From NCBI GenBank assembly GCA_049518415.1, contig JBEKRX010000010.1:1-64000 (forward strand): 64,000 bases of DNA. The letters run 5' to 3'. Numbering within the stretch: the stretch's first letter is position 1; each line of letters opens with the position of its first letter. This DNA is from CAVQND01 sp049518415. GTDB lineage: Bacteria; Verrucomicrobiota; Verrucomicrobiia; Limisphaerales; UBA8199. Positions 17,410 through 25,951 of this stretch are shown piece by piece. The position numbers and the translations under genes are program-made. The notes below the pieces were generated by a model. That model searched no databases. It worked only from the letters and a program-made list of their open reading frames with translations, and was not told the origin of the DNA.

Positions 17410-18840
17410 TCACGGACGGTTCGATTGGGGCGGAACCGTATGCTGCGTTTCCCAGGCCGCAAAATCGCTGCCCGTCTGCGTGTGAACGCCGCAATGGCCG
17501 TCGGCATACACATAGACCTTCGCCCAACGGTTGCCGTAGGGGATGGGCTGCTTCTGCCGGATCACAATCACGTCCGCCGGGCTATTCGTAAGCTGGCCGA
17601 GCGCCTGAAAAGTTCCCTGGTAAACAATCTCATACCCGTCACCGGACGGATCGGCTTGGCTCCTCAGGTTGTCCGGGAGACCGCCGGCCACTTGCGCGAA
17701 AGTCGAGGGGAACAGTCCCTGGTTGGTTCGGGCTTGCATCATACAAGCTAGCACCGCGCGCTTGCCGTAATTCATTATCACCTCGGCTTGCTGCTGCTGT
17801 TCGGGTGTCGGCTCGACACTGGGTTGGTCCGCCGCTGCTTGCAGCCGGCGATTGTCTTTTCGCAGCTTTGCCAGGTCATTCGTTTGCCGCGGCCCCGCGC
17901 CCACCTGCGCGCGCAGCCGCCGCAAATCATCCGCCTGGGCCTGCGAAGTTTCGGCCTGGGCGGCCAGGCCCGCCAGGCGGTCGTTGTCCGCCTTGGCCTT
18001 GGCCAGTTGTGCGCTTTGTTGCTGCACAGATTCATCGAGCGCGCGGAGCCTGGCCCGCGACTGATGCTGGATAACCAGGGGCGTTACCACGGAAGCCGCT
18101 ACGACGACGCCGGCGAGGGCGGCAGTTTTCAGTTTTGTCCATGCCATAAGTTTCAAGGTTTCTTGGATAAGGGTTAGGGTGGAAGCCGTTGCCACGGTTC
18201 CTTTGAGGGCGCCCGCGGTGACCGCGGCCGCCAGTTGGAGGGGCGCGGCGTGGACCGCATGGGCGGAGACCGCTCCGGCGATCACCGTTGCCGGCAGCGC
18301 CACGCCGCGGGCCATGAAGAATCTTCGCAACTTTTCGAGCGCGCGATGGACCCGTTTCTTGGCTGCTTCTTCGTTCGTGCCCAAAGCCGAACCGACTTCA
18401 CTCAGACTCCTGCCCTCGAAAAACCGGAGCACCACCGCGTCACGGTCGGCCTGGCCCAGCCGCAGCATCGCTTCGTCCAACATCGGCGACAATTGTTCCC
18501 AGCTCTTATCCGCCGGGGCATCAAGCAGTGTGGATTGCATATAGGCTTCCTGTTGGCGGCGCAGGCGCCGGCGCTGGATTTTTAACGCGTCGGCGGCGGC
18601 GTATTGGGCCGTGCGGTAAAGCCAACCGGACAAAACGGTTTTCGGGCCCAGCGAATCTGCTTTCCGGGCGAGGATGATAAAAACCGCCTGGGTGATTTCT
18701 TCCGCCAAGTGCGCGTCGCCAACGCGGCGCAACGCGGCCGAATAGACCAGGTTGACATGGCGCGAGACCAGGGCCGCGAAGGCTGGCTCGGAGCGGCCCG
18801 CCACATACTCCCGCACCAAATCCATGTCCTCGCTCATCAT
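17410..18840 (-). CDS. ECF sigma-70 factor with transmembrane/coiled-coil C-terminal extension
   Basis: 476 residues, far longer than a plain ECF factor (about 180). Sigma region 2 spans about 10-92 (SRHVNLVYSAALRRVGD, ITQAVFIILARKA, LSGWLYRTAQYAAAD). Region 4 spans about 115-172 (LRLGQADRDAVVLRFFEGRS and LGTNEEAAKKRVHRALEKL). Hydrophobic stretches follow, with a clear membrane helix at about 236-258, then a heptad-rich coiled coil (about 262-345) and a C-terminal domain rich in conserved aromatic residues. Such architecture keeps the sigma domain at the membrane until a signal acts. The downstream gene encodes a matching membrane protein. Confidence 0.9.
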   Translation of the reverse strand: MMSEDMDLVREYVAGRSEPAFAALVSRHVNLVYSAALRRVGDAHLAEEITQAVFIILARKADSLGPKTVLSGWLYRTAQYAAADALKIQRRRLRRQQEAYMQSTLLDAPADKSWEQLSPMLDEAMLRLGQADRDAVVLRFFEGRSLSEVGSALGTNEEAAKKRVHRALEKLRRFFMARGVALPATVIAGAVSAHAVHAAPLQLAAAVTAGALKGTVATASTLTLIQETLKLMAWTKLKTAALAGVVVAASVVTPLVIQHQSRARLRALDESVQQQSAQLAKAKADNDRLAGLAAQAETSQAQADDLRRLRAQVGAGPRQTNDLAKLRKDNRRLQAAADQPSVEPTPEQQQQAEVIMNYGKRAVLACMMQARTNQGLFPSTFAQVAGGLPDNLRSQADPSGDGYEIVYQGTFQALGQLTNSPADVIVIRQKQPIPYGNRWAKVYVYADGHCGVHTQTGSDFAAWETQHTVPPQSNRP

Positions 18841-18861
18841 CTATCTATTCATGGACGCAGA

Positions 18862-18975
18862 AACTGAAAAAGGGGACAACTTTTTTTGGCTGGCTGCACT
18901 GCAAGTTGTCCGACAGGAAGGTCATCTCCCGCCATTGGCCGTCCTGCTCCACCATGGCGACGACGCGGCGCAGCC
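18862..18975 (-). pseudogene. IS4-type transposase remnant
   Basis: The minus strand reads PAWLRRVVAMVEQDGQWREM then TFLSDNLQCS. This closely resembles the stretch of IS4-family transposases just before the catalytic-glutamate region (pattern YPxxLRRV...vdGqwREmtFLTNNLxWS). An in-frame TAG precedes it and the similarity ends abruptly at DNLQCS, so only about 35 codons survive. It is a decayed insertion-sequence fragment. Confidence 0.5.
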
Positions 18976-19561
18976 AAGCCGGCTAGAGCCGGCGCGAGGC
19001 CGAAGACTTCATCTGCGCGAGGTCGTCCCGCAGGATATTAGCGACGCGCCCCCGCCGAGGGCCGAAAGCCCAAGCCATGGCTCGACTTTCCGCAGCAAAG
19101 CCGCTTCCTGCTTGCGGCCTCGGGAGCAAAAACACCGCCAAATTTCCCAATACAGCCAATCCAGCCAATCCAGCCAATGGAGCATTTGGCATTCCGCCCA
19201 AAACGCGCTATAACCATCACCCGGTGAATGCCAAACTGAGAGCGCCGCTTCGCTTCGCGCTCGGCCAGGAAGCGGTTCCTGCCCGGTTCAATGCGCTCTG
19301 CACAGCCGCTTTTGCACTTATTTGCAGTTATTTCCACTTAACGGCCCGCTGCCTCAATGACTCTAAGCGGTAAGCGAAGTGCAGGTCTTCCGGAGGCCTG
19401 GGTGGCGCGCCGGCGGGCATTCTCAGATCCCTGGCCGTGCCGCGCGGCCTCCCTTTTTAGGATGACGGGCGGCGAACTTTTGGTCTTGCGGGCGCCGTGG
19501 GGGCAGTTGCAAATTATGGACCACCAGAGCTGCAAACCCTGAGCGGCCACGACCCACAACC
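18976..19561. other. Non-coding region with decayed mobile DNA and dispersed repeat
   Basis: No intact gene is recognised between the transposase fragment and the URO-D gene. The left part continues the transposase reading frame with stops. The middle holds the dispersed repeat annotated at 19140-19340. The right part (19341-19561) has only short open frames without signature. Confidence 0.5.
19140..19340. repeat. Dispersed repeat, copy A
   Basis: About 200 bp similar to 61655-61853. Shared landmarks in order are TTTCCCAATACAGCCAAT, tandem CCAGCCAAT units, CCAATGGAGC, CACCCGGTGAATGCCAAACT, GGTTCCTGCCCG and TTATTTCCACTTA. This copy has one extra CCAGCCAAT unit. An ATG in GTGAATGCC begins a short frame similar to the start of the 61740 gene. 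Confidence 0.8.
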
Positions 19562-20806
19562 ATGACCTCGCGCGAACGTATCCTCGCCGCCATCGAGCAT
19601 CGCCAGCCGGACCGCGTGCCGGTGGACCTTGGCGCCACACCCAGCTCCGGCATCTCCGCCATTGCCTACGGACGGCTCAAGCGGCGCCTGGGCCTGGCCC
19701 AGGGGCACACCCGCGTTTATGACGTGGTCCAACAACTGGCGCAGCCCGAGGACTTTGTCCTGGACCGCTTCGGCATTGACGTGCTGGACATCGGCCGCGC
19801 CTTCAACACCCAAGACCGGGCGTGGCACGACATCACCCTGGCCGACGGCCAGCCCGCGCAGTATCCGGCCTGGTTCCAGCCCCAGCCGCAGCCCGACGGC
19901 TCGTTCATCGCCCGCCTGGCCGACGGGACGGAGGTAGCGCGCATGCCGGCGGGCGGCGCGTTTTTCGACCAAAGCCTCTTTCCCTACCTGGAGGGCTACC
20001 CGGAAGATTTCAGCCGGCTGGACGAGGCCATGGGCAAAGTCCTTTGGGCGGCCCTGGTTCACAGCCCCTGGGACCAAGCGGGCGAGCCGGGCTTTTGGGA
20101 CACGCTGCGCCGGCGGGCGCTGGCGTTGCGCGTGGCCGGCGACCGCGCTCTGGTGATCGTGGTCGGCTGCAACCTCTTCGAATGGGGCACGTTCCTGCGC
20201 CGGCTGGATGGATTCCTGATGGACCTGGCGGCCGCGCCGGCGAAAGTGGAGGCCTTGCTGGACGCCCTGCTGGAGCGGCACCTGGCCGCCTTGGCCAAGG
20301 TCTGCCGCGCGGTCGGCGACGTGGCCGACGTCTGCCGCTTCGGCGACGATCTCGGAACCAACCACGGGAGTTTCATTTCCCCGGCGATGTACCGGCGGCA
20401 TTTCAAACCCCGCCATGCCCGCCTTTGCGCTTATGTGCATCAGCAAACACGGATGAAGACCTTCCTGCACTCGTGCGGCTCGATTCGCGCGCTGCTGCCG
20501 GACCTCATCGAGGCGGGCTTTGACATCATCAACCCGGTGCAGACCGACTGCCGCGGCATGGAGCCGGAACGGCTCAAGGGCGACTTCGGCCAGGACATCT
20601 GCTTCTGGGGCGGGGGCTGCGACACGCGCCAGGTGCTGCCGCGGGCCACGCCTGCCGAGGTGAAAGAGCACGTGCGGCGCCGGCTCGAGGTCTTCGCCCC
20701 CGGCGGCGGTTTTGTTTTCAACACCGTCCATAACATCCTGCCGGAAGTGCCGCCCGAAAATATTGTGGCCATGTTCGAGGGCATCCGGGAATTCAACGGC
20801 CGCTGA
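19562..20806 (+). CDS. Uroporphyrinogen decarboxylase (URO-D) family protein
   Basis: 414 residues. It opens MTSRERILAAIEHRQPDRVP, the typical start of URO-D-like proteins of the methyltransferase/corrinoid group. HSCGSI (about 304) and GGGCD (about 352) are metal or substrate-site motifs of the MtaA/CmuA-like branch, which transfers methyl groups between corrinoid proteins and carriers. True HemE has a different active-site arginine pattern. No corrinoid-protein gene is adjacent, so the substrate is unknown. Many such orphan URO-D proteins occur in polysaccharide-degrading bacteria. No signal peptide; cytoplasmic. Confidence 0.88.
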   Translation: MTSRERILAAIEHRQPDRVPVDLGATPSSGISAIAYGRLKRRLGLAQGHTRVYDVVQQLAQPEDFVLDRFGIDVLDIGRAFNTQDRAWHDITLADGQPAQYPAWFQPQPQPDGSFIARLADGTEVARMPAGGAFFDQSLFPYLEGYPEDFSRLDEAMGKVLWAALVHSPWDQAGEPGFWDTLRRRALALRVAGDRALVIVVGCNLFEWGTFLRRLDGFLMDLAAAPAKVEALLDALLERHLAALAKVCRAVGDVADVCRFGDDLGTNHGSFISPAMYRRHFKPRHARLCAYVHQQTRMKTFLHSCGSIRALLPDLIEAGFDIINPVQTDCRGMEPERLKGDFGQDICFWGGGCDTRQVLPRATPAEVKEHVRRRLEVFAPGGGFVFNTVHNILPEVPPENIVAMFEGIREFNGR

Positions 20807-20852
20807 CGGTCAAGGAAACAAAGCCGGATGGTCGAAGGTGTTTCCCGACGGT

Positions 20853-22301
20853 TCAGGGCCGGGCCACGTCGAGGCAGACCATGCGGGTGAGGTCACGGGC
20901 CAGGAGGCGCCCGCCGGCCAGGGCCAGGGGGCCCCAAGACTCGCGCCCCTTGGGTAGTACTTGGGCTTGCCCGAGCAGGGTGTATTTCTCAGGCGTGGCT
21001 TCAATGAGGCGCAGGAGGCCGGAGTCGTTCAGCGCGAAGATGAGGCCCTCGGCCAGGAGGAAAGAACCGAGGCCGAACTGCTGGCTGGAGTCGCTGGCCC
21101 AGACAGGCTTGCCCTCCAGGGTCAGGCAAACGAATCGGCCATCGGGCCGGACGCCGTAGATATGGTGGTCATAGAGGATGGGGGTCTGCTGGGTGGCCCC
21201 GAAGACTTCCGGTTCGAGCTTGAAGACGGTCTGAGCGAGGAATCGGTCGTCTGCCTTTTTGAGTTGCAGCATCAAACTGCCGGCGTTATAGCCGCCGGCG
21301 AAAAAAATGCGCCCGCCGTCGAGTATGAGGGGGGAAGGCACGGTGGCGAGGCTGATCTTCCAGTCAGTGGTTTCCCAGAGGATCGCCCCGTTGTCGGCGG
21401 AGACGCCGACGACGCCGTTGTTGGCGCAATAGACGTAGAGGCGCTGGCCGCCAAACTCCATGGGGATGACTGAGGAATGGGTCATCTTCCAGGCGTGGGG
21501 GTTGGGGGTTTGCCAAAGCACCTGGCCGGTCTGGCCGTTGACCGCCAGCAGCAGGGCGTCCTTGCCGCCTGGGGCCAGGATGACGGCGCCCTGATCGATG
21601 AGCGGACATTGACCGGCATACCAGGGGGGAACAGTGGCGCCGTATTGGTGGACCAGGTCCAGTCCCCAGCGCAACTCGCCCGTGAGAGAGTCGAGACAGA
21701 CCACGTGGCATTTCGGGCCCAGGGCAACCACGAATTGGTCGCTCACGGCGGGGACGGTGCGGGACATGCCGTGATTGCGTTTCACGCGGACCGGGTAGGC
21801 ATAGCGCCAAAGCTCGCGGCCATCGGCCAGGGATAGACAGCGCAGGGCGTCCTGTTTCTTGTCGCTGTCGTAGTCCATGACATAGACGCGGCCGTGGAGG
21901 ACGGCGGCGCCGGCATAGCCTTCGCCCAGCTCAATGGACCAGAGTTCGCGGGGACCGGCGGGGGGCCAGGCCCTCAGCAGGGGCACGGTTTCCCGGCTGA
22001 GGCCGTCGCGGTTGGTTCCGCGGAATTGCGGCCAGGCGCCCGGCAAACTGGCAAGCCCGCTGTCGGGACGGGGCTGATCGTCGGGATGCATCGGAGCGTC
22101 GGCACGGATCAATTTGCCGGCGAGGACCGGGTTGGCCAGGGTGCCGGCCTCGCCGGGGCGCTGGTCGGTTCCCGGCTTGCGCAACGCCAGGGGCCGGCCC
22201 GGACCGTGGAAGAACCAGAAGGCGAGCGCGGCCAGGGCCACAAGCCCGACCGCGCCCGGGAGGAGCAGGGCGGTTTTGGCAGCCAGAGGTCTCTTTGTCA
22301 C
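20853..22301 (-). CDS. Membrane-anchored PQQ-like beta-propeller protein
   Basis: 482 residues. An N-terminal anchor (about 10-31, ALLLPGAVGLVALAALAFWF) is followed by the FRGTNRDGLS opening and several blades (for example LRCLSLADGRELWRYAY, VVCLDSLTGELRWGLDL, LAVNGQTGQVLWQTPNP). It belongs to the same BamB-like class as the 15134 gene but is not closely similar. It would face the periplasm and probably scaffolds other proteins. It converges on the URO-D gene, with 46 bp between the stops. Confidence 0.85.
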   Translation of the reverse strand: MTKRPLAAKTALLLPGAVGLVALAALAFWFFHGPGRPLALRKPGTDQRPGEAGTLANPVLAGKLIRADAPMHPDDQPRPDSGLASLPGAWPQFRGTNRDGLSRETVPLLRAWPPAGPRELWSIELGEGYAGAAVLHGRVYVMDYDSDKKQDALRCLSLADGRELWRYAYPVRVKRNHGMSRTVPAVSDQFVVALGPKCHVVCLDSLTGELRWGLDLVHQYGATVPPWYAGQCPLIDQGAVILAPGGKDALLLAVNGQTGQVLWQTPNPHAWKMTHSSVIPMEFGGQRLYVYCANNGVVGVSADNGAILWETTDWKISLATVPSPLILDGGRIFFAGGYNAGSLMLQLKKADDRFLAQTVFKLEPEVFGATQQTPILYDHHIYGVRPDGRFVCLTLEGKPVWASDSSQQFGLGSFLLAEGLIFALNDSGLLRLIEATPEKYTLLGQAQVLPKGRESWGPLALAGGRLLARDLTRMVCLDVARP

Positions 22302-22452
22302 TGCGGCCCCATTGTACCGTGAATTGGGCTGCGGGTCGAGTCGATCCCGGCGGCGTGCGGGCGGGCGGTCAAGTACGATTAGATTGTTGCTGGGAAATCT
22401 TGAGATTTGGGTAGTGCTCTGCCAGATTGTGGAAAGCGGGCGGGGGCCGGGC

Positions 22453-22953
22453 CTACTGCGATTTGAGCGCCCGGAGCAAGTCCTTGGGGTGGTAAACTCT
22501 TACCGGCGGCAAATCAATGTCCGCCAGTGCCCGAATAAGCTTAACGTTGTCCACTGCCAACAAATGCTTATCCGACGTAACAAGCCCCGGGACGCAAGCC
22601 AAGGCGGTTTCAACGATTATCAGGCCGTCATTGAATTCGCCTTCGGGCAAAAGTCCGCTGGAAATCAATTTTCGGGCGTCCGCATCCGTAATCCCATGCC
22701 CAACCGATTTCAGGTCGTACGGATAAATGTCCCACTGGCGCATGTTGGCCAAGGCTTCAAATGCGAACTTGGTTGCTGGGTGGGAAAGCTCAAGCGCAAG
22801 GTGCGTAAGCTCCTGAACGACGGTTGGCGGAACCACCAGCCCTTGGGGCCGATATGCCGAAAGGAAGGCGAACGCGAAGGGTTTCCGTTCTCCTAAATCG
22901 ATCAGAACATTACTGTCGAGAGCGAACCTTCTCTTTTGAGGCAGTGCCGCCAT
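22453..22953 (-). CDS. PIN-domain protein, probable VapC-like toxin
   Basis: 166 residues. The PIN fold is indicated by the N-terminal FALDSNVLIDLGE (first catalytic Asp), the central VVQELTHL (Glu), and GEFNDGLIIVETA followed by LVTSDKHLL (later acidic residues). PIN toxins are Mg-dependent endoribonucleases. The start overlaps the 3' end of the upstream small gene by 44 bp, a toxin-antitoxin style arrangement. It sits at the left edge of a lower-GC accessory island. Confidence 0.75.
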   Translation of the reverse strand: MAALPQKRRFALDSNVLIDLGERKPFAFAFLSAYRPQGLVVPPTVVQELTHLALELSHPATKFAFEALANMRQWDIYPYDLKSVGHGITDADARKLISSGLLPEGEFNDGLIIVETALACVPGLVTSDKHLLAVDNVKLIRALADIDLPPVRVYHPKDLLRALKSQ

Positions 22954-23146
22954 AAATTATTTGCATTCCCCGCTCAAACAGGCTGCTGCGTTTGCTGTCC
23001 CCCCACCGATTTGCCGCCTTTCGGACGGAGGCCGCGGCTTCGCTGCCGGTGGTTTTATCAGGATAGCTCGATCCGCCGGTTGCATTGGGGGTTAGCTTTG
23101 TTTGGTCGCTCATAGACTGACCCAATTTATTCGATTTATTGCTCAT
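22910..23146 (-). CDS. Small protein upstream of the PIN gene, candidate antitoxin
   Basis: 78 residues from ATG 23146; an earlier GTG at 23155 is in frame, but AAGG eight bases upstream of the ATG supports the ATG. The sequence is polar, low in hydrophobic residues, and ends SLFERGMQIIYGGTASKEKV. No known DNA-binding motif is seen. The 44-bp overlap with the PIN gene and its small size make it the likely antitoxin, by context alone. Confidence 0.5.
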   Translation of the reverse strand: MSNKSNKLGQSMSDQTKLTPNATGGSSYPDKTTGSEAAASVRKAANRWGDSKRSSLFERGMQIIYGGTASKEKVRSRQ

Positions 23147-23347
23147 TGGCAACACCTTTTTGCTGCTATTTTGTGTTCGCCCGTCTCCGTGCCCAGCAGG
23201 TTCTTTGCCGGACTTTTATACGCGTCCCCTCGTGTTTCTTAGGGCAAATAGGCCAAGACCCTCCTTCTAAATCTGACAGCGGCGGGGGAAAATTATTCAA
23301 ACTGGGCAGAAATTTCCCGGTCGAGTTGGACTAGATTCTTGCCGTGG

Positions 23348-24295
23348 TCACATGATACTCGCCAACTCCGCGATTGACCAAACGTGATCGGTTAATCCTG
23401 CGCCCACTGCTGGCGTTGTGCCAAGCGTGGAATGCCGTTTGACGAAGTTGTGAGCCGCAACGAATAGCGCGACCGCGTGACGATGATTGGCCAGCTTCCG
23501 CGACCAGCCAAGGCAGAGGCGAGTAAAGCGGCGGTTGAGCGTCCTGACGGACAGGTTGGCCCGTTCAACGTGGCTTGTGCATATCCTGTCCCTGCGCGGA
23601 TTCCCGGCCCTGGTCCTGATCGTCACGCCGACAAAAGGGGCAGGCGAGTAGCGGCGGGAGGCTTCAACTTGTGCCGGTGGGGCGTCATAATTCTTTTGCA
23701 TGACGGCGTAATCCAGCCGGTCAAGCAGGTAATGGCGGATGGTGTCGGGATACGCATTCCAGCCGTCTGTCGTGATTTGAACTCGGCCAACGATCCGGCT
23801 TGCCAGGTCCGCAACAAAGGTGTCTGTGTTCTCATAATCGCGCTTTCCGGTATGGTGCGAAACGATCAGCTTTGTGCGGGCGTCCAGGGCCAGGAACGTG
23901 TAGAAATCGCCCCGCTCTTGATCGTCCGCCGTCGTGCGGCTCTGGCGCACACCCACCTTGGACCATAGTTCGTCAATCTGGAGCGGCCCGACCGTCAGGT
24001 CGCGCAGCCGGTGATCCAGGAAGGCGGCGCACTTTTCCCCGAAGGTTTCCAGCACGCCAAGAACGGTATGCGGGTCGCAACGGGCCAGCCGCGCAGCCGC
24101 TCGGATTCCGACGCCCTCCGTCAACAGGTGAATGATCTGGATCGCCTGGCTGTCAGGGATTCTCAGGTCCTCCAGCGGTTGAGATTGTGAGAAAGTTCTG
24201 CCGCACCCGCAGCACCCATAACGCTGCACAATACGGTTTTTGTTCCGAAAATGGCCGAAACGCTTCGCTTCGCCCGAGCACCAGTAACAATTCAA
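23348..24295 (-). CDS. IS1-type transposase (single-frame)
   Basis: 315 residues. The N-terminal zinc ribbon has MNCYWC and GCCGCGRTF (CxxC...CxxC), then a helix-turn-helix (about 45-85, GVGIRAAARLARCDPHTVLG), then the catalytic domain: IDELWSKVG (D108), TTDGWNAYP (D177) and SHVERANLSVRTLNRRF (E244). These match the DDE core and the InsB-like end of IS1-family transposases, here in one uninterrupted frame where classical IS1 uses a frameshift. The gene looks intact. I could not find convincing terminal inverted repeats or a target duplication, so the element ends are not placed. Confidence 0.85.
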   Translation of the reverse strand: MNCYWCSGEAKRFGHFRNKNRIVQRYGCCGCGRTFSQSQPLEDLRIPDSQAIQIIHLLTEGVGIRAAARLARCDPHTVLGVLETFGEKCAAFLDHRLRDLTVGPLQIDELWSKVGVRQSRTTADDQERGDFYTFLALDARTKLIVSHHTGKRDYENTDTFVADLASRIVGRVQITTDGWNAYPDTIRHYLLDRLDYAVMQKNYDAPPAQVEASRRYSPAPFVGVTIRTRAGNPRRDRICTSHVERANLSVRTLNRRFTRLCLGWSRKLANHRHAVALFVAAHNFVKRHSTLGTTPAVGAGLTDHVWSIAELASIM

Positions 24296-24595
24296 CTTGC
24301 CTTTCCGGGCAGGAAAAGCTAACGTACGGCTGCATCTTCCAAGATGTGCGACCGTCGCAGCTTAACCCTGCGGTTGGTTCCGCTCCGTGAGCGGTGACAC
24401 GCTCGCGGAGCTTTGATTTCACTCAGTTTAGGTGAGTCCGGGTAGGGAAGGGCGATGCGGCTTATGGGGCCGACAAAGACCCGACCCATTCCCGCCCGGA
24501 CAGGCACGACGGCAACAGGCTGCGAATGCAGCGCGGGTGCGCTGGTGGACCACTCTTGGCCTGTTGGCGAAATTCTCATGAATCCCAATGGATTC
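24296..24595. other. Intergenic region beside the transposase
   Basis: No gene seen. It contains a long imperfect hairpin, GCTCCGTGAGCG (24382-24393) against CGCTCGCGGAGC (24400-24411), followed on the plus strand by TTTGATTT. It may be part of the insertion-sequence end or a terminator for leftward or rightward transcripts. Confidence 0.4.
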
Positions 24596-25318
24596 TCACA
24601 CTTTTGAATAAACCGCGCCTTTTGCCCCTTGGCGCTCTGAAACCATTTTCAGTGAACGCTTGGTATTTTTGAGCCAGTATAGCACCGTTGAGATTGCCCC
24701 CGCCGGCAGTACCTTCGATGGGAAACGCTGCCTCACAAGCTTTTCAACGTCTGAGGCTTGAAAGTTCCCATTAATGCCGCTGATGACTTCCTTAATCTCG
24801 CCGTGCGTCACGTTGTTCTTTTTCTCGGGAGTTGGCGGCAATGCCGGGGGTTCTTCGGTGCCCGCCGCCTGCGGCTCTTCCGGCTTGGGGGGCTTGGCAT
24901 TCGGATACCAGATCAAGAGCCCAAAATCCCCATTGGGCAAGCGATGGAAGATGCTGCTGCTTTTCCGCAGATTATTCCGAACGGTCGTTTTGGCGTTTTC
25001 CTCATTCTCTGTTTCAAACTTGTAACCACCGCTCTTGATGGCTTCGTAAATCTCAGAAACCGTTGCCGGGCCTTGATTCGCAGCCTTCCTCATCTCAAGA
25101 TAATTCCTGATGGCCGTGGTAATGGCAAGGCCGTAGAACTGGTCTCCCCGAATCCTCAAAGGTTCGTCTCCAAGGATAGTTATGTCGGCATAACGCAGGG
25201 GCAGCCCGCCCTCTGAGCAAAGCTCATTGACCAGCTTTTTAAGCTTCGCGGCCTCGTCCTCCTTCACGCGGACTCTTTGGGCCAAAACCTCGATTGTATT
25301 TGAAATTGGCTCGTTCAT
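24596..25318 (-). CDS. HARE-HTH-like winged-helix protein
   Basis: 240 residues. The ATG at 25318 is chosen over an in-frame GTG at 25330 because AGGTGA lies eight bases before it. The middle (about 60-140, QFYGLAITTAIRNYLEMRKA to NGDFGLLIWYP) has the layout of a HARE-HTH winged helix, a fold linked to restriction systems and chromatin proteins: a conserved aliphatic first helix, then VSEIYEAIKSGGYKF and a final beta-wing. A proline/glutamate-rich linker (about 142-165) leads to a second helix-turn-helix-like region. It is probably DNA-binding; partner or target unknown. It is divergent from the GIY-YIG gene across a lower-GC promoter region with palindromes. Confidence 0.6.
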   Translation of the reverse strand: MNEPISNTIEVLAQRVRVKEDEAAKLKKLVNELCSEGGLPLRYADITILGDEPLRIRGDQFYGLAITTAIRNYLEMRKAANQGPATVSEIYEAIKSGGYKFETENEENAKTTVRNNLRKSSSIFHRLPNGDFGLLIWYPNAKPPKPEEPQAAGTEEPPALPPTPEKKNNVTHGEIKEVISGINGNFQASDVEKLVRQRFPSKVLPAGAISTVLYWLKNTKRSLKMVSERQGAKGAVYSKV

Positions 25319-25330
25319 AATCTGATTCAC

Positions 25331-25529
25331 CTGTTATGCGACTAATGAAACATCATAGCTTACGCTAGTCAACCGCATTTCATCATTTTCGGCGATTTAT
25401 TTTTGGGCAACAGATTGGATATATGGCACGAGTTATGCTGCCATAGCAGCATCAGCCGGAATACGACCACAGTTAATCCTCGCACTTTTCATTTGCACTA
25501 GTCCCATCGTATGCGATGATAGATAAGAA
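25331..25529. promoter_or_regulatory. Divergent lower-GC promoter region with two palindromes
   Basis: The gap between the HARE-HTH-like and GIY-YIG-like genes has visibly lower GC than its surroundings. Two inverted repeats could be operators: ATGCTGC-CATA-GCAGCAT (25435-25452) and CATCG-TATG-CGATG (25505-25518). No confident -35/-10 pair was found. Confidence 0.45.
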
Positions 25530-25582
25530 GCCCCCGTTGGCGGACTTGGAAGTCTGCCCGCAGGTGGACGCCTGCCGGGGGC
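25530..25582 (+). ncRNA. Strongly folded leader RNA candidate upstream of the GIY-YIG gene
   Basis: Outer helix GCCCCCG (25530-25536) with CGGGGGC (25576-25582), internal loop TT/TGC, inner helix GGCG (25539-25542) with CGCC (25569-25572). This encloses a hairpin GACT-TGGA-AGTC (25543-25554) and a possible second one CTG-CCCG-CAG (25554-25563). No U-run follows, so it is not a plain terminator. It ends 21 bp before the start codon. A second AAGTC at 25591-25595 could compete for GACTT, which would allow two alternative folds. No known riboswitch class was recognised. Confidence 0.4.
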
Positions 25583-25603
25583 CGTTAAACAAGTCGGTTC
25601 GTT

Positions 25604-25951
25604 ATGAGTGATACAAACACAACCTGCACATGGACCGGTGCCAGCGGCACCAAATACACGTACTACATCTATACCCTACCCCAGACTTTTAGCAAGTGCG
25701 ACGGCAATTATATCTATGCCAAGCGCACCACCGGGGCTTGGCTTGCGGTTTACATCGGTGAGGGTGATCTCGCAGACCGCTGTAGTGAGAATCATCACCG
25801 CGCGGACTGCATTTCTGAAAAGGGTGCAACACATGTTCACGCTCACAAAAACGCCTCCGAGGAGGACCGCAAAGCCGAAGAATCAGATCTGCTCGCCGGC
25901 AACCCGGAGGCTTATGAGCCCGCAGGCTGTAATGTGAAAGAGGGCGGCTAA
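25604..25951 (+). CDS. GIY-YIG-like nuclease domain protein
   Basis: 115 residues, essentially a single domain. GNYIYAKRT and AVYIGEGDLADRC (about 34-61) match the GIY...YIG core, with R60 at the place of the conserved arginine. The downstream HHRADCISEKGATHVHAH and EEDRKAEESDLLAGNPEAYEP (helix with the catalytic-type glutamate, then P-x-C-N) follow the normal order. The family cuts DNA in repair, restriction or homing. No DNA-binding domain is fused, so specificity would come from a partner. Composition is lower-GC than neighbours, suggesting transfer. It overlaps the opposing 25948 gene by four bases. Confidence 0.65.
   Translation: MSDTNTTCTWTGASGTKYTYYIYTLPQTFSKCDGNYIYAKRTTGAWLAVYIGEGDLADRCSENHHRADCISEKGATHVHAHKNASEEDRKAEESDLLAGNPEAYEPAGCNVKEGG

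Noticed and set aside
19140..19200. CRISPR-like array from the repeated CCAGCCAAT units
   Set aside because: Units are 9 bp, adjoining and without spacers; this is a simple tandem repeat. No cas genes are present in the window.
23300..24430. Terminal inverted repeats for the IS1-type element
   Set aside because: No convincing pair or target duplication found by eye on either side of the transposase gene.
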